Counted from the first letter of the stretch, positions 1 through 9,988 are shown. The stretch is DNA of 64,000 nucleotides from Comamonadaceae bacterium (GCA_947454955.1 CANGLW010000002.1:62001-126000); one strand, 5' to 3'. Notes: generated from the sequence alone by a model not told the origin. Program-made: numbers and translations.

Positions 1-1
1 T

Positions 2-1288
2 GAACAACAAGTTGCTGCTCTTGAAAAAGAGTGGGCCACCAACCCCCGTTGGAAAGGCATCAAGCGCGGCTACAGCGCCGCCGACGTGGTGCGCTTGCGT
101 GGTTCTTTCCCCATTGAGCACACCGTGGCGCGTCGCGCTGCTGAAAAGCTCTGGGACATGTTGCACGCTGAGCCCTATGTGAACTGCCTGGGCGCGCTCA
201 CCGGTGGTCAAGCCATGCAGCAGGTCAAGGCCGGCGTGAAAGCCATCTATCTGTCCGGCTGGCAAGTGGCTGCTGACAACAACACCTACTCGTCCATGTA
301 CCCCGACCAGTCGCTCTACCCCGTGGACTCGGTGCCTAAAGTGGTGGAAACCATCAACAACACCTTCCGTCGCGCCGACGAGATCCAGCACTCCAAAGGC
401 ATCAACGCTGGCGACAAAGGTTATGTCGATTACTTCGCCCCCATCGTGGCTGACGCTGAAGCCGGTTTCGGTGGCGTGCTCAACGCGTTCGAACTGATGA
501 AGGCCATGATCAAGGCCGGCGCTGGTGGCGTGCACTGGGAAGACCAACTCGCCTCGGTGAAGAAATGCGGCCACATGGGCGGCAAGGTGTTGTTGCCTAC
601 TCGCGAAGCCTGCCAAAAACTCATCGCTGCACGTATGGCTGCTGACATTGCTGGCGTGCCCACCCTGGTGATTGCCCGTACAGACGCAGAAGCCGCTGAC
701 CTGTTGACCTCCGACTACGACGAGATCGACAAGCCTTTCCTCACCGGTGAGCGCACCGCTGAAGGCTTTTACAAAACACGCAAAGGCATGGACCAAGCCG
801 TGGCCCGCGCCATTGCTTACGCCGAGTACGCTGACCTGGTGTGGTGCGAAACCGGCACGCCTGACCTGGACTTCGCCAAGAAGTTCGCCGACGCTGTGCA
901 CAAAGTTCACCCCGGCAAGATGCTGGCTTACAACTGCTCGCCTTCCTTCAACTGGAAGAAGAACCTGGACGACGCCACCATTGCGAAATTCCAACGCGAA
1001 TTGGGTGCGATGGGCTACAAATACCAGTTCATCACCCTCGCGGGTATTCACAGCATGTGGTACAACATGTATGATCTGTCACAAGACTACGTCAAGCGTG
1101 GTATGTCTGCCTACGTTGAGCGCGTGCAAGAACCGGAGTTCGCTGCACGCGACCGAGGCTACACCTTCGTGTCCCACCAGCAGGAAGTCGGTACCGGTTA
1201 CTTCGACGAAGTGACCACCGCCATCCAAGGTGGTCAGTCCAGCGTCACAGCGCTGACCGGTTCGACCGAAGAAGAACAGTTCCATTAA
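2..1288 (+). CDS. aceA: Isocitrate lyase (5'-truncated by window edge)
   Basis: Isocitrate lyase cleaves isocitrate to glyoxylate and succinate, the first step of the glyoxylate shunt, in the cytoplasm. The frame is open from base 2, so only a few N-terminal residues lie outside the window; the GTG at 86 is internal. The catalytic loop [10 protein letters not shown] with the active-site cysteine is present, as are the family blocks [12 protein letters not shown] near the start and [11 protein letters not shown] in the second half. The 428 visible codons match the usual length of about 430 in betaproteobacteria. The shunt suits growth on acetate or on acetyl-CoA from oxidation of fatty acids or polyhydroxybutyrate, which fits the pha genes later in the window. 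Identification is firm. Confidence 0.97.
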   Translation, partial: EQQVAALEKEWATNPRWKGIKRGYSAADVVRLRGSFPIEHTVARRAAEKLWDMLHAEPYVNCLGALTGGQAMQQVKAGVKAIYLSGWQVAADNNTYSSMYPDQSLYPVDSVPKVVETINNTFRRADEIQHSKGINAGDKGYVDYFAPIVADAEAGFGGVLNAFELMKAMIKAGAGGVHWEDQLASVKKCGHMGGKVLLPTREACQKLIAARMAADIAGVPTLVIARTDAEAADLLTSDYDEIDKPFLTGERTAEGFYKTRKGMDQAVARAIAYAEYADLVWCETGTPDLDFAKKFADAVHKVHPGKMLAYNCSPSFNWKKNLDDATIAKFQRELGAMGYKYQFITLAGIHSMWYNMYDLSQDYVKRGMSAYVERVQEPEFAARDRGYTFVSHQQEVGTGYFDEVTTAIQGGQSSVTALTGSTEEEQFH

Positions 1289-1342
1289 TCCTTCATACAC
1301 ACAGGCCCTCTGCAAGATGGGGGCCTGACGGAGTTATTTGCC

Positions 1343-2440
1343 ATGAGTCATCAGTACAAAGTTTTGATTTTGGGTGCTTCCTACGGCTCTTTGCTGGGAA
1401 GCAAATTACTCATGGCGGGTCACGCCGTCAGTTTGGTGTGTCGCCAAAAGACTGCCGACCTGATCAATGCCGAAGGCACCCGCGTGCGCATGGGCATCAA
1501 GGGTCGCGAAGGCATGGTTGAAATTGATTCGCGCCAGTTCCCTGGCCAACTCAACGCCGTGACCCCTGAGGCCGCGCAAGTTGAGCAGTACGACCTGGTG
1601 TGTCTGGCCATGCAAGAGCCGCAGTACAGCGAGCCCAGCGTGAAGGCCTTGATGCAGCGCATCGCCTTGGCCAAGGTGCCTTGCATGTCCATCATGAACA
1701 TGCCCCCGCTGCCTTACCTGGCACGCATCCCTGGTTTGAACGCGCAAGAATTCAAAGCCTGTTTCCATGACGCTTCGGTGTGGGACAACTTCGAGCCCGG
1801 CTTGATGACCCTGTGCAGCCCCGACCCACAGGCCTTCCGTCCGCCTGAAGAACAACCCAATGTGTTGCAAGTGGGCCTGCCCACCAACTTCAAGGTCTCG
1901 CGCTTTGAAGACCCCCAACATAACGCCATGCTGCAAGCCATGGACGAAGGCATTGCCAATGCCCGCCTGAATGTGAACGGCGAGATGCTGGACCTGCCCG
2001 TCAAGCTCAAGCTGCATGAATCTATTTTTGTGCCCTTGGCCAAGTGGAGCATGTTGCTGACTGGCAATTACCGTTGCGTGCAAGCCGATGGCATGCGCCC
2101 CATCAAAGAAGCGGTGCACAGCGACATCGCGGTCTCGCAAGAGGTGTACGAGTGGGTCTCTGGCCTGTGCGTGCTCTTGGGTGCTGACCCGCATGACATG
2201 GTGCCGTTTGAGAAATACGCCAACGCGGCTCAGGGCTTGCTCAAGCCCTCATCAGCCGCGCGTGCGCTGGCCGCAGGTGCGACCGACATCGAGCGTATTG
2301 ACCTCTTGGTCAAGCTGGTGGCCTCGCAGCTCAACCTGCAGTCGGACTCGGTGGATGAGACCGTGCGCCAGGTCAACGGCTGGTTGGATAAAAACCGCCA
2401 TCCGGCAGTGACTGCGGTGGCAGAACCCGCCGCCGCTTGA
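1343..2440 (+). CDS. Ketopantoate reductase (PanE/ApbA)-like NAD(P)-binding protein
   Basis: The 365-residue protein opens with a Rossmann nucleotide-binding element (VLILGASYGSLLG, residues about 7-19), the spacing seen in the PanE/ApbA ketopantoate reductase family. A helical C-terminal half follows, as in that family. Family members reduce 2-dehydropantoate or other 2-oxo acids with NADPH. The protein is longer and more divergent than typical PanE (about 300 residues) and nothing nearby suggests pantothenate synthesis, so the substrate is open. It starts 54 bp after aceA; the gap holds a GC-rich inverted repeat without a T-run, so co-transcription with aceA is possible. The start ATG at 1343 follows GGAG. 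Confidence 0.65.
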   Translation: MSHQYKVLILGASYGSLLGSKLLMAGHAVSLVCRQKTADLINAEGTRVRMGIKGREGMVEIDSRQFPGQLNAVTPEAAQVEQYDLVCLAMQEPQYSEPSVKALMQRIALAKVPCMSIMNMPPLPYLARIPGLNAQEFKACFHDASVWDNFEPGLMTLCSPDPQAFRPPEEQPNVLQVGLPTNFKVSRFEDPQHNAMLQAMDEGIANARLNVNGEMLDLPVKLKLHESIFVPLAKWSMLLTGNYRCVQADGMRPIKEAVHSDIAVSQEVYEWVSGLCVLLGADPHDMVPFEKYANAAQGLLKPSSAARALAAGATDIERIDLLVKLVASQLNLQSDSVDETVRQVNGWLDKNRHPAVTAVAEPAAA

Positions 2441-2497
2441 GGCGTAACTCAGGCGCAGCACTCACGGTTAAAATGTGAGGCTGAGGAATTCAATGCA

Positions 2498-2530
2498 AGG
2501 CGCGGATGATTTCCGCGCCTTTTTCTTTTT
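2498..2530 (+). terminator. Intrinsic terminator or attenuator directly before thrS
   Basis: A perfect 9-bp stem (AGGCGCGGA at 2498-2506, TCCGCGCCT at 2512-2520) with a 5-nt loop is followed by T4-C-T5 (2521-2530). This is a textbook Rho-independent terminator. It ends only 5 nt before the first plausible thrS ATG (2536). It either terminates the upstream gene or acts as an attenuator that thrS transcripts must pass. A start-stop mini reading frame (ATG TGA, 2473-2478) and a TTAAAAT -10-like element lie just upstream. Confidence 0.8.
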
Positions 2531-2535
2531 CACGA

Positions 2536-4470
2536 ATGAGCAACATGGTCCAGATCACGCTTCCCGACGGTTCCACCCGCGATTACCCCGGCCCCATCAC
2601 GGTGGCCGAGGTGGCCGCTTCCATCGGGGCTGGGTTGGCCAAAGCCGCTTTGGCCGGCAAAGTGGACGGCAAGGTTGTGGACACCAGCTATCTTTTAGAT
2701 AGCAACACCGCCTTGTCCATCATCACTGCCAAGGATGCTGAAGGCCTGGACGTCATTCGCCACTCGACCGCGCACTTGTTGGCCTACGCGGTCAAAGAGT
2801 TGTTCCCTGAGGCGCAGGTCACCATCGGCCCGGTGGTGGAAAACGGTTTTTATTACGACTTCTCGTACAAGCGCCCCTTCACGCCTGAAGACCTCGCGGC
2901 CATTGAGAAAAAGATGACCGAACTGGCCAACAAAGACGAGCCGGTGGTGCGCCGCGTGCTGCCCCGCGACGAGGCGGTGGCTTATTTCAAGAGCCTGGGC
3001 GAACACTACAAGGCCGAGATCATTGCCAGCATTCCGGCCAATGAAGACGTGAGCTTGTACCGTGAAGGCCAGTTTGAAGACCTGTGCCGCGGCCCCCACG
3101 TGCCCAGCACTGGCAAGCTCAAGCATTTCAAGCTCATGAAGGTGGCGGGCGCCTACTGGCGCGGCGACCACCGCAACGAGATGTTGCAGCGTGTGTATGG
3201 CACCGCCTGGGCCAGCAAAGACGAGTTGCAGCAGTACCTCACCATGCTGGAGGAAGCCGAGAAGCGCGACCACCGCAAACTTGGCCGTGAGCTCGACTTG
3301 TTCCACATCGACGACCACGCGCCCGGCCTGGTGTTCTGGCACCCCAAGGGCTGGACGGTCTGGCAGGGCGTGGAGCAGTACATGCGCCAGGTCTACCGCG
3401 ACAACGGCTACCAAGAGGTCAAAGGCCCGCAGGTCATCGACAAAACCCTGTGGGAGAAAACCGGCCACTGGGACAAGTACCGCGACAACATGTTCACCAC
3501 CGAGAGTGAAAAGCGCGACTACGCCTTGAAGCCCATGAACTGCCCGGGCCATATTTTGATTTTCAAGCAGGGCATCAAGAGCTACCGCGACCTGCCGTTG
3601 CGCTTCGGTGAATTCGGCCAGTGCCACCGCAACGAACCCTCGGGTGGTCTGCACGGGATCATGCGGGTGCGCGGTTTCACCCAGGACGACGGCCATATTT
3701 TCTGTACCGAAGACCAAATTCTGGACGAGTGCGTGAACTTCACCACACTCTTGCAAAAGGTCTACAAAGACTTCGGTTTCACCGACATCATTTACAAAAT
3801 TGCCACCCGCCCTGAAAAGCGCATCGGCTCAGACGAGATTTGGGACAAGGCCGAGCACGCCTTGATGCAAAGCCTGAAGTCATCGAACTGCAGTTTTGAG
3901 ATTGCCCCGGGCGACGGCGCTTTTTACGGCCCCAAGATCGAGTACACCCTCAAAGACGCGATTGGCCGTCAGTGGCAGTGCGGCACGATCCAGGTCGACT
4001 TCTCCATGCCCGAGCGCCTGGACGCCGAGTATGTGGGTGAAGACGGCGCCCGCCACCGCCCGGTGATGCTGCACCGGGCCATCCTGGGTAGCCTTGAGCG
4101 GTTTGTCGGGATTTTGATCGAAGAACACGCCGGCGCCTTGCCCACGTGGCTCGCGCCCGTGCAGGTGGCAGTGCTCAATATCACCGACGCGCAGAGCGAC
4201 TATTGTCGCGAAATTGCCGATAAATTGAAAAAAGCTTTGCCAAATCAAGAGCTTAGAGTCATCACTGATCTGCGGAACGAGAAAATTACGTATAAAATAC
4301 GCGAGCACTCGTTGCAAAAGCTGCCCTACATCCTGGTTGCAGGAGACAAGGAAAAAGCAGCCGGCGCTGTTGCCGTGCGCGCCCGGGGTAACAAAGACCT
4401 CGGTGTGATGTCTCTCGATGCGTTTGTTCAAACCATCGCCCAAGACATTGCCACCAAATCCGTTGCTTGA
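2536..4470 (+). CDS. thrS: Threonyl-tRNA synthetase
   Basis: Class II aminoacyl-tRNA synthetase that charges tRNA-Thr. In order it has an N-terminal TGS domain ([16 protein letters not shown]), the editing domain with the [11 protein letters not shown] helix, the class II catalytic core with MNCPGH and [22 protein letters not shown], and a C-terminal anticodon-binding domain. From ATG 2536 the protein is 644 residues, close to the 642 of E. coli ThrRS. The in-frame ATG at 2506 is rejected because it lies inside the terminator hairpin and adds ten non-conserved residues; ATG 2545 is also possible. No Shine-Dalgarno sequence is visible before either start, only a pyrimidine-rich tract. It heads the thrS-infC-rpmI-rplT cluster. 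Confidence 0.97.
   Translation: MSNMVQITLPDGSTRDYPGPITVAEVAASIGAGLAKAALAGKVDGKVVDTSYLLDSNTALSIITAKDAEGLDVIRHSTAHLLAYAVKELFPEAQVTIGPVVENGFYYDFSYKRPFTPEDLAAIEKKMTELANKDEPVVRRVLPRDEAVAYFKSLGEHYKAEIIASIPANEDVSLYREGQFEDLCRGPHVPSTGKLKHFKLMKVAGAYWRGDHRNEMLQRVYGTAWASKDELQQYLTMLEEAEKRDHRKLGRELDLFHIDDHAPGLVFWHPKGWTVWQGVEQYMRQVYRDNGYQEVKGPQVIDKTLWEKTGHWDKYRDNMFTTESEKRDYALKPMNCPGHILIFKQGIKSYRDLPLRFGEFGQCHRNEPSGGLHGIMRVRGFTQDDGHIFCTEDQILDECVNFTTLLQKVYKDFGFTDIIYKIATRPEKRIGSDEIWDKAEHALMQSLKSSNCSFEIAPGDGAFYGPKIEYTLKDAIGRQWQCGTIQVDFSMPERLDAEYVGEDGARHRPVMLHRAILGSLERFVGILIEEHAGALPTWLAPVQVAVLNITDAQSDYCREIADKLKKALPNQELRVITDLRNEKITYKIREHSLQKLPYILVAGDKEKAAGAVAVRARGNKDLGVMSLDAFVQTIAQDIATKSVA
2687..2703. repeat. 17-bp palindrome (GCTA-N9-TAGC family) inside thrS
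   Basis: GCTATC-TTTTA-GATAGC, with perfect 6-bp arms, lies within the codons for SYLLDS in the ThrRS TGS domain. Its arms equal those of the site at 59114-59130. Confidence 0.55.
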
Positions 4471-4512
4471 GCATCAAGATCACGATTTGACCGCGTCCAC
4501 GCGACAGCATTC

Positions 4513-4529
4513 GCTACGCTTTTTGTAGC
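4513..4529. repeat. 17-bp palindrome, GCTA-N9-TAGC family (thrS-infC gap)
   Basis: GCTAC-gctttt-t-GTAGC, 17 bp, lies in the 81-bp gap between thrS and infC. It has the same length and outer arms as sites at 2687-2703, 5923-5939, 51834-51850, 57203-57219 and 59114-59130. The 5-bp arms could form a small hairpin in the infC leader. Confidence 0.55.
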
Positions 4530-4538
4530 AAAAACATT

Positions 4539-4554
4539 GAAGGATTGAACCATC
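4539..4554 (+). promoter_or_regulatory. infC ribosome-binding site and AUC start codon
   Basis: GAAGGA (4539-4544) lies 7 nt upstream of ATC (4552-4554). An in-frame TGA at 4546-4548 closes the frame immediately upstream. The only later start-type codon before conserved sequence is TTG 4603, which has no ribosome-binding site and would remove 17 residues of the conserved IF3 N-terminus. ATC is therefore the start. Rare initiation codons on infC are the established basis of IF3 autoregulation (AUU in E. coli). Confidence 0.88.
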
Positions 4555-5148
4555 GCTACTGAATTTCGTGATCGCCGCCAGCGCGAAGAACGCAAGCACC
4601 GCTTGAACCGTGAAATCATGGCCCCTGAGGTCCGTATTTCAGGCCCTGACAATGAGCCCCTCGGTGTGGTGAGTCTGGCTGAAGCCCTGCGCATGGCAGG
4701 TGAGCTGGATGTGGACCTGGTTGAAATTGCCCCCACCGCAAACCCACCGGTTTGCCGTTTGATGGATTACGGCAAGTTCAAGTACCAGGAACAAAAGAAG
4801 GCGGCTGAAGCGAAATCCAAGCAAAAGGTCATCGAGGTCAAGGAAATCAAGTTCCGACCCGGTACCGACGATGGTGACTACAACATCAAGTTGCGCAACA
4901 TCAAGCGCTTCTTGGAAGACGGTGACAAGTGCAAGATTACCTTGCGCTTCCGTGGTCGCGAGATCACTCACCAAGAGATTGGTATGGCGCTGCTTAACCG
5001 CATGCGCGATGAGTTGGCGGATCTGATCGTGGTCGAACAGTTCCCCAAACTCGAAGGTCGGCAGATGGTCATGATGATCGCGCCGGGCAAGAAGAAAAGC
5101 GGTGGTGCAGCCAAACCGGCAGCACCTGAAGCGAACCAGGCAGCCTAA
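4552..5148 (+). CDS. infC: Translation initiation factor IF-3 (AUC start)
   Basis: IF-3 binds the 30S subunit, monitors the start codon and prevents premature subunit joining. The 198-residue product begins (M)[20 protein letters not shown] and carries both IF-3 domains: the N-domain ([43 protein letters not shown]) and the C-domain ([34 protein letters not shown]). It ends in a lysine- and alanine-rich tail. Translation starts at ATC 4552. Because IF-3 rejects non-AUG/GUG/UUG starts, this codon implies negative autoregulation: high IF-3 lowers its own synthesis. Gene order thrS-infC-rpmI-rplT is conserved in proteobacteria. Confidence 0.95.
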   Translation: MATEFRDRRQREERKHRLNREIMAPEVRISGPDNEPLGVVSLAEALRMAGELDVDLVEIAPTANPPVCRLMDYGKFKYQEQKKAAEAKSKQKVIEVKEIKFRPGTDDGDYNIKLRNIKRFLEDGDKCKITLRFRGREITHQEIGMALLNRMRDELADLIVVEQFPKLEGRQMVMMIAPGKKKSGGAAKPAAPEANQAA

Positions 5149-5160
5149 GGGTTGTTTGGA

Positions 5161-5264
5161 AACAAGTGGCGAATTAAACCTCGTCACTTAAACAAGTGGC
5201 GAACTCAACACTCGTCACTTGAACAAGTGGCGAATTCAACACTCGTCACTTGAACAAGTGGCTC
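5161..5264 (+). repeat. Three tandem about 31-bp hairpin repeats between infC and rpmI
   Basis: Units at 5161-5190, 5191-5221 and 5222-5252, plus a partial fourth (5253-5262), begin AACAAGTGGCGA and end TCGTCACTTG/A. In each unit the ends CAAGTGGCGA and TCGTCACTT(G/A) are complementary with one G-U pair, so each full copy folds into a stem of about 10 bp with an 8-9 nt loop. The array occupies most of the 179-bp gap inside the operon. A further hairpin follows at 5276-5295 (GTTCGAA/TTCGAAC). The role is unknown; this is where ribosomal protein L20 control or RNA processing would act. Confidence 0.9.
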
Positions 5265-5327
5265 GGGGCCAACAAGTTCGAATAGGGTTTCGAACGCCTC
5301 ACGAGCACAAAAAATAGGAGCAGTCAC

Positions 5328-5531
5328 ATGCCCAAAATGAAGACCAAGAGCGCGGCGAAAAAACGCTTCCGCGTCCGTCCTGGTGGCACCGTCAAGCGCG
5401 GTCAAGCCTTCAAACGTCACATCTTGACCAAGAAGACCACCAAAAACAAACGCCATCTGCGTGGCGCAACAGCAGTGCATGAGACCAATATGGGTCACAT
5501 GGCACAGATGTTGCCCGGCATGGGTCTGTAA
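5328..5531 (+). CDS. rpmI: 50S ribosomal protein L35
   Basis: Small basic protein of 67 residues ([16 protein letters not shown], central [15 protein letters not shown]-terminal [13 protein letters not shown]), a full-length L35 of the large ribosomal subunit. A good AGGAG ribosome-binding site sits about 8 nt before the ATG. It lies between infC and rplT, 24 bp before rplT. In E. coli this pair is translationally repressed by L20 binding near rpmI; the hairpin array just upstream could serve an equivalent purpose, which is inference. Confidence 0.97.
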   Translation: MPKMKTKSAAKKRFRVRPGGTVKRGQAFKRHILTKKTTKNKRHLRGATAVHETNMGHMAQMLPGMGL

Positions 5532-5555
5532 TCAACGACGAACAAGGAGTAACAC

Positions 5556-5915
5556 ATGCCTCGCGTCAAACGTGGTGTAACGGCTCGCGCCCGCCACAAA
5601 AAAGTTCTCGCCCTTGCCAAAGGTTTCCGCGGTCGCCGCGGTAATGTTTTCCGCATCGCTAAAGAAGCGGTGATGAAGGCCGGTCAGTACGCTTACCGTG
5701 ACCGCCGCACCAAAAAACGTGTCTTCCGCCAGTTGTGGATTGCGCGTATCAACGCTGCAGCCCGTTCATGCGGTCTGACCTACAGCCAGTTTGCCAACGG
5801 CTTGAAAAAGGCCCAGATCGAGATCGACCGCAAAGTGCTGGCCGACATCGCTGTGCACGACATGGCTGCTTTCGCAGGCATCGTCGAGCAGGTCAAGGCC
5901 AAGCTGGCAGCCTGA
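5556..5915 (+). CDS. rplT: 50S ribosomal protein L20
   Basis: L20 binds 23S rRNA early in large-subunit assembly and in enterobacteria represses its own operon. The 119-residue product has the long basic N-terminal helix ([23 protein letters not shown]) and the globular C-terminal domain ([20 protein letters not shown], later [11 protein letters not shown]). Length is normal. The AAGGAG ribosome-binding site is well placed before ATG 5556. A palindrome and an intrinsic terminator follow, so this is the last gene of the thrS-infC-rpmI-rplT unit. Confidence 0.97.
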   Translation: MPRVKRGVTARARHKKVLALAKGFRGRRGNVFRIAKEAVMKAGQYAYRDRRTKKRVFRQLWIARINAAARSCGLTYSQFANGLKKAQIEIDRKVLADIAVHDMAAFAGIVEQVKAKLAA

Positions 5916-5920
5916 TCGAT

Positions 5921-5941
5921 TTGCTACTGATTCAGTAGCAA
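5921..5941. repeat. 21-bp perfect palindrome after rplT (GCTA-N9-TAGC family)
   Basis: TTGCTACTGA-T-TCAGTAGCAA is a perfect inverted repeat around a central T. Its inner 17 bp (5923-5939) follow the GCTA-N9-TAGC pattern seen elsewhere in the window. It stands between the rplT stop codon and the operon terminator and could form a hairpin at the 3' end of the mRNA. Confidence 0.7.
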
Positions 5942-5957
5942 TCTATGCAGTCTGAAC

Positions 5958-5995
5958 AAGGGCTAGAGCTTCAACAGCTTTAGCCCTTTGTTTTT
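5958..5995 (+). terminator. Intrinsic terminator after rplT
   Basis: AAGGGCTAGAGCT and AGCTTTAGCCCTTT form a long stem with a 5-nt loop (tcaac), followed by GTTTTTG. It ends the thrS-infC-rpmI-rplT transcript and separates it from pheS. Confidence 0.85.
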
Positions 5996-6096
5996 GTGGC
6001 AGACCTCTGTCTGCCATCAAGCCATGCGGTTCTCAGAGCCCCATGACTTGATGACCCTCGCAAAGCGTCCCCACCGGTCAGTTTGAAAGCAAGAAG

Positions 6097-7155
6097 ATGA
6101 ACGATTTGGACTCCATCGTCAGCAGCGCCCAGGCGGCTTTTGCCCAGGCGCCCACCCCGGCGGAACTTGAAAACGCCAAGGCCCGCTTTCTGGGCAAAAC
6201 CGGCCAGATCACCGAGCTCATGAAGGGCATGGCTGCTCTGAGCGTTGACGACAAGAAAACCCGCGGTGCAGCCATCAACCTGGCCAAACAAGCCATTGAA
6301 GCCGCGCTCAATGCGCGCCGCCAAGCCCTGGCTGATGCCGAGCTGCATGCACAGTTGCAAGCCGAGGCGCTGGATGTGACCTTGCCAGGCCGCCAACGCG
6401 GGGAGGGTGGTTTGCACCCGGTCTCGCGCACGCTTGAGCGCATCGAGCAAATTTTTGGCTCCATGGGCTTCGAGGTGGCCCAAGGCCCCGAGATCGAGAC
6501 CGACTGGTTCAACTTCACCGCGCTCAACACCCCGCAAGACCACCCTGCACGCTCGATGCACGACACGTTTTACGTCGAAGGCGGCAGCGCCGAGGCGCCC
6601 AACTTGCTGCGCACCCACACCAGCCCCATGCAAATCCGCCACGCGGTGCAGCACGTCAAACGTTACGCGGGTAATGCCGGTGGTTTGTTTGCTGGCGACA
6701 TGCCAGAGATTCGCGTGATTGCCCCTGGCCGCACCTACCGTGTGGACAGCGATGCCACCCACTCGCCCATGTTCCACCAGTGCGAAGGTTTGTGGATCGG
6801 CACCGAGGTGAGCTTCAAAGATTTGAAGTTTGTGTTCACCGATTTTTGCCGCACCTTCTTTGAAGACGACAACCTGGTGCTGCGTTTCCGTCCCAGCTTC
6901 TTCCCCTTCACCGAGCCCAGCGCCGAGATCGACATCCAGTTCACCAGCGGCCCATTGGCCGGTCGTTGGCTCGAAGTCGCAGGCTCTGGCCAAGTGCACC
7001 CCAACGTGGTGCGCAACATGGGCCTGGACCCCGAGAAATACATCGGCTTTGCCTTTGGCATGGGGCCTGACCGCCTGACCATGCTGCGTTATGGCGTGAA
7101 CGACCTGCGCATGTTCTTTGACGGTGACGTGCGCTTCTTGTCGCAGTTCCGCTGA
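6097..7155 (+). CDS. pheS: Phenylalanyl-tRNA synthetase alpha subunit
   Basis: Catalytic subunit of the alpha2-beta2 PheRS that charges tRNA-Phe. The 352-residue protein has an N-terminal coiled-coil region (residues about 1-90), then the class II core with [34 protein letters not shown], the [16 protein letters not shown] motif 2 region and motif 3 [18 protein letters not shown]. Length is close to the 327-350 usual in proteobacteria. The terminator upstream implies its own promoter within 5996-6096. pheT follows after 56 bp. Confidence 0.97.
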   Translation: MNDLDSIVSSAQAAFAQAPTPAELENAKARFLGKTGQITELMKGMAALSVDDKKTRGAAINLAKQAIEAALNARRQALADAELHAQLQAEALDVTLPGRQRGEGGLHPVSRTLERIEQIFGSMGFEVAQGPEIETDWFNFTALNTPQDHPARSMHDTFYVEGGSAEAPNLLRTHTSPMQIRHAVQHVKRYAGNAGGLFAGDMPEIRVIAPGRTYRVDSDATHSPMFHQCEGLWIGTEVSFKDLKFVFTDFCRTFFEDDNLVLRFRPSFFPFTEPSAEIDIQFTSGPLAGRWLEVAGSGQVHPNVVRNMGLDPEKYIGFAFGMGPDRLTMLRYGVNDLRMFFDGDVRFLSQFR

Positions 7156-7211
7156 ACACCTTCTTGCCCAACACCACGCCCATCTGCTGACCCGTCTTAC
7201 CCGAGTTCACC

Positions 7212-9659
7212 ATGCAATTTCCAGAATCCTGGCTGCGCGAATTTTGTAACCCGCCCCTGTCCACCCAAGCCCTGGCCGACACCTTGACCATGGCTGGCCT
7301 GGAGGTGGAAGAACTGCGCCCCGTGGCCCCGCCGTTTGAAAAAGTGGTGGTGGGTGAGATCAAAGAAGCTGTGCAACACCCCAACGCCGATCGCCTGCGC
7401 GTGTGCCAGGTGGACGTGGGGCAGGGCGCTTTGCTCAACATCGTTTGCGGCGCACCGAATGCGCGCGTGGGCATCAAAGTGCCTTGCGCTTTGGTGGGGG
7501 CTGAGTTGCCCCCGGGTGAAGACGGCAAACCCTTTGCCATCAAGCTGGGTAAGCTGCGTGGTGTGGAGAGCCAGGGCATGCTGTGCTCGGCCAAAGAACT
7601 GCAATTGGCCGACGACCATGGCGGCTTGTTGGAGTTGTCAGCCGATGCGCCGATTGGCCAAAACATCCGCGAGCATTTGAAGCTCGACGACACCCTCTTC
7701 ACCCTCAAGCTCACGCCCAACTTGGCGCATTGCCTGAGCGTGTATGGCGTGGCGCGCGAAGTGGCCGCCCTCACCGGCGCGCCTTTGAAGGCGCCTGCGT
7801 TCCCAGCAGTGGCTGCCACCAATGCCGACATCGTGCCTGTGACGGTCAATGCGCCTGATTTGTGCGGTCGCTTCAGTGGCCGCGTGGTGCGCGGTGTGAA
7901 CCCCAAGGTCAGCACACCAGCCTGGATGGTTGAGCGCCTGGCACGTTGCGGTCAACGTAGCGTCTCGCCCTTGGTGGACATTTCCAACTACGTCATGTTC
8001 GAGCTGGGTCGCCCCAGCCATATTTTTGACCTGGACAAAATCCATGGCGCACTCGATGTGCGTTGGGCCCAGCCCGGCGAAACACTGAAACTGCTCAATG
8101 GCAACACCGTCACGCTTGACGCGCAAGTGGGCGTGATTGCCGATGCGCAGCAGGTCGAGTCGCTGGCCGGCATCATGGGCGGTGACGCCACCGCGGTGTC
8201 TGACGACACCGCCAACATTTACATCGAGGCCGCGTTCTGGTGGCCCACTGCCATTGCAGGCCGCTCGCGTCGATTCAATTTCTCCACCGATGCGGGTCAC
8301 CGCTTTGAGCGTGGTGTGGACCCCAGCGAAACGGTGGCGCACATCGAGCGCATCACGCAGCTGGTGCTCGACATTTGCGGCACCGCGCAAACCACGGTGG
8401 GTCCGATGGACGACCACATCGTCAACTTGCCCCAAGCCAAAGCGGTCACCCTGCGTGTGGCACGTGCCGCCAAAATCATAGGCATGCCTTTGACGCAAGC
8501 GCAATGCGCCGATGCGCTGCGCGGCCTGGGCCTGCCGGTGCAAGAGGGGCAGGGCGAGTTGCAGGTCACGCCGCCAAGCTGGCGCTTTGACTTGCAGATC
8601 GAAGAAGACCTGATTGAGGAAGTGGCCCGCATGATCGGCTACGACCACTTGCCCCACACCCCGCCCAAAGCGCCCATCGTGGCGCAGTTGCGCGATGAGG
8701 CGCAGCGCTCGGCCTTTGATGTGCGTCACGAACTCGCGCGTCTGGGCTACCAAGAAACCATCAACTTCAGCTTTGTTGAAGAACGTTGGGAACATGAACT
8801 CGCGGGTAACCCCAACCCCATCAAGTTGCTCAACCCTATTGCCAGCCAAATGAGCGTGATGCGCTCGTCTTTGCTGGGTTCTTTGCTACAGGTTTTGAAG
8901 TTCAACCTCGACCGCAAAGCCCCGCGCGTGCGCGTGTTCGAGCTGGGCCGTGTCTTCTTGCGCGATGATTCGGTGACCAACACCGACACCACCGTGCAAG
9001 GCTTTCACCAGCCCATGCGTGTGGCCGGTTTGGCCAGCGGCCAAGCGCAAACCCTGCAGTGGTCCGGCGAATCGGCAGTGGATTTCTTTGACGTCAAAGG
9101 CGATGTGCAGGCCCTGCTGGCCCCGCTGCAAGCCGTGTTTGAAGCCGCCCAGCACCCCGCCATGCACCCCGGCCGTTGCGCCCGCGTGCTGCTCGATGGT
9201 CAGGCCATCGGTTTTGTGGGTGAGTTGCACCCCCAGTGGCGTCAGCGTTACGACCTCAACCAAACGCCTGTGTTGTTTGAGTTGGAGCTCGATGCTGTGC
9301 TGGCCCGCCGGGTGCCCGCGTTCCAAACTGTGCCCAAGCACCAGGCGGTGGAGCGCGACATCGCGGTCATCGTCAATGAATCCGTCACCCACGCGGCCTT
9401 GATGGCGGCCATCCACGCTGCACCCACCTCGGGCTTGTTGCGTGAGGCGGTGCTGTTCGATGTGTACCGTCCCAAGGCTGGTAGTTCGCCAAGCACCACA
9501 AGCGGTGCGGGCGGTTTGCAAGCCGGTGAGAAAAGCCTGGCCGTGCGCTTGCAATTGAGCGATGTGCAAGCCACACTCACCGACGAGCAGATCGACGCCG
9601 CCGTTTCGGCCGTGCTGGCCCAACTGTTGGCTGATCTGGGCGCACGACTGCGGGCATGA
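7212..9659 (+). CDS. pheT: Phenylalanyl-tRNA synthetase beta subunit
   Basis: The 815-residue beta subunit carries the tRNA-binding OB domain ([25 protein letters not shown]), B3/B4 editing domain, B5 domain, a catalytically inactive class II-like core, and a C-terminal ferredoxin-fold anticodon-binding domain ([24 protein letters not shown]). Length is normal. A glycine/serine-rich loop ([15 protein letters not shown]) interrupts the last domain at about residue 760. The stop codon overlaps the ihfA start as ATGA, so the two are translationally coupled. Confidence 0.97.
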   Translation: MQFPESWLREFCNPPLSTQALADTLTMAGLEVEELRPVAPPFEKVVVGEIKEAVQHPNADRLRVCQVDVGQGALLNIVCGAPNARVGIKVPCALVGAELPPGEDGKPFAIKLGKLRGVESQGMLCSAKELQLADDHGGLLELSADAPIGQNIREHLKLDDTLFTLKLTPNLAHCLSVYGVAREVAALTGAPLKAPAFPAVAATNADIVPVTVNAPDLCGRFSGRVVRGVNPKVSTPAWMVERLARCGQRSVSPLVDISNYVMFELGRPSHIFDLDKIHGALDVRWAQPGETLKLLNGNTVTLDAQVGVIADAQQVESLAGIMGGDATAVSDDTANIYIEAAFWWPTAIAGRSRRFNFSTDAGHRFERGVDPSETVAHIERITQLVLDICGTAQTTVGPMDDHIVNLPQAKAVTLRVARAAKIIGMPLTQAQCADALRGLGLPVQEGQGELQVTPPSWRFDLQIEEDLIEEVARMIGYDHLPHTPPKAPIVAQLRDEAQRSAFDVRHELARLGYQETINFSFVEERWEHELAGNPNPIKLLNPIASQMSVMRSSLLGSLLQVLKFNLDRKAPRVRVFELGRVFLRDDSVTNTDTTVQGFHQPMRVAGLASGQAQTLQWSGESAVDFFDVKGDVQALLAPLQAVFEAAQHPAMHPGRCARVLLDGQAIGFVGELHPQWRQRYDLNQTPVLFELELDAVLARRVPAFQTVPKHQAVERDIAVIVNESVTHAALMAAIHAAPTSGLLREAVLFDVYRPKAGSSPSTTSGAGGLQAGEKSLAVRLQLSDVQATLTDEQIDAAVSAVLAQLLADLGARLRA

Positions 9660-9988
9660 CCATGGAATTCACTGTCGACAGTTTAGAAACCCCGGCCCTC
9701 ACCAAGGCCCAACTGGCTGATTTGCTGTTTGAGCAAATCGGCCTGAACAAGCGCGAGTCCAAAGACATGGTGGACGCCTTCTTTGACCTGCTCGCTGCCA
9801 GCCTGGTCGATGGGCAAGACGTCAAGATTTCAGGCTTTGGTAATTTCCAGATTCGCACCAAAGCACCCCGCCCGGGGCGCAACCCCCGCACCGGCGAGGC
9901 CATCCCGATCGAGGCGCGCCGGGTGGTCACCTTCCACGCCAGCAGCAAGCTCAAAGAGCAAATTCAAGACGCCGGCAAGGCCGACTGA
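9656..9988 (+). CDS. ihfA: Integration host factor alpha subunit
   Basis: DNA-bending nucleoid protein that acts as a heterodimer with IhfB. The 110-residue product has the HU/IHF fold with [53 protein letters not shown] (the DNA-intercalating beta-arm with RPGRNP) and a helical C-terminus. Placement after pheT and before a MerR-type gene is conserved in proteobacteria. It starts at ATG 9656 overlapping the pheT stop; ATG 9662 is an alternative two codons in. Confidence 0.95.
   Translation: MTMEFTVDSLETPALTKAQLADLLFEQIGLNKRESKDMVDAFFDLLAASLVDGQDVKISGFGNFQIRTKAPRPGRNPRTGEAIPIEARRVVTFHASSKLKEQIQDAGKAD

Noticed and set aside
1299..1326. GC-rich inverted repeat after aceA as an intrinsic terminator
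   Set aside because: It has no T-run, so read-through into the next gene is equally likely.
2506..2535. ATG 2506 as thrS start
   Set aside because: The codon lies inside the terminator stem, and the extra residues are not conserved.
2695..3756. 353-codon minus-strand open frame
   Set aside because: It is antisense to the conserved thrS core; composition is that of a shadow frame.
4603..4605. TTG 4603 as infC start
   Set aside because: It would remove the conserved start [16 protein letters not shown] and has no ribosome-binding site; ATC 4552 has one.
7638..8849. 403-codon minus-strand open frame
   Set aside because: It is fully antisense to pheT and has no recognisable domain or ribosome-binding site.
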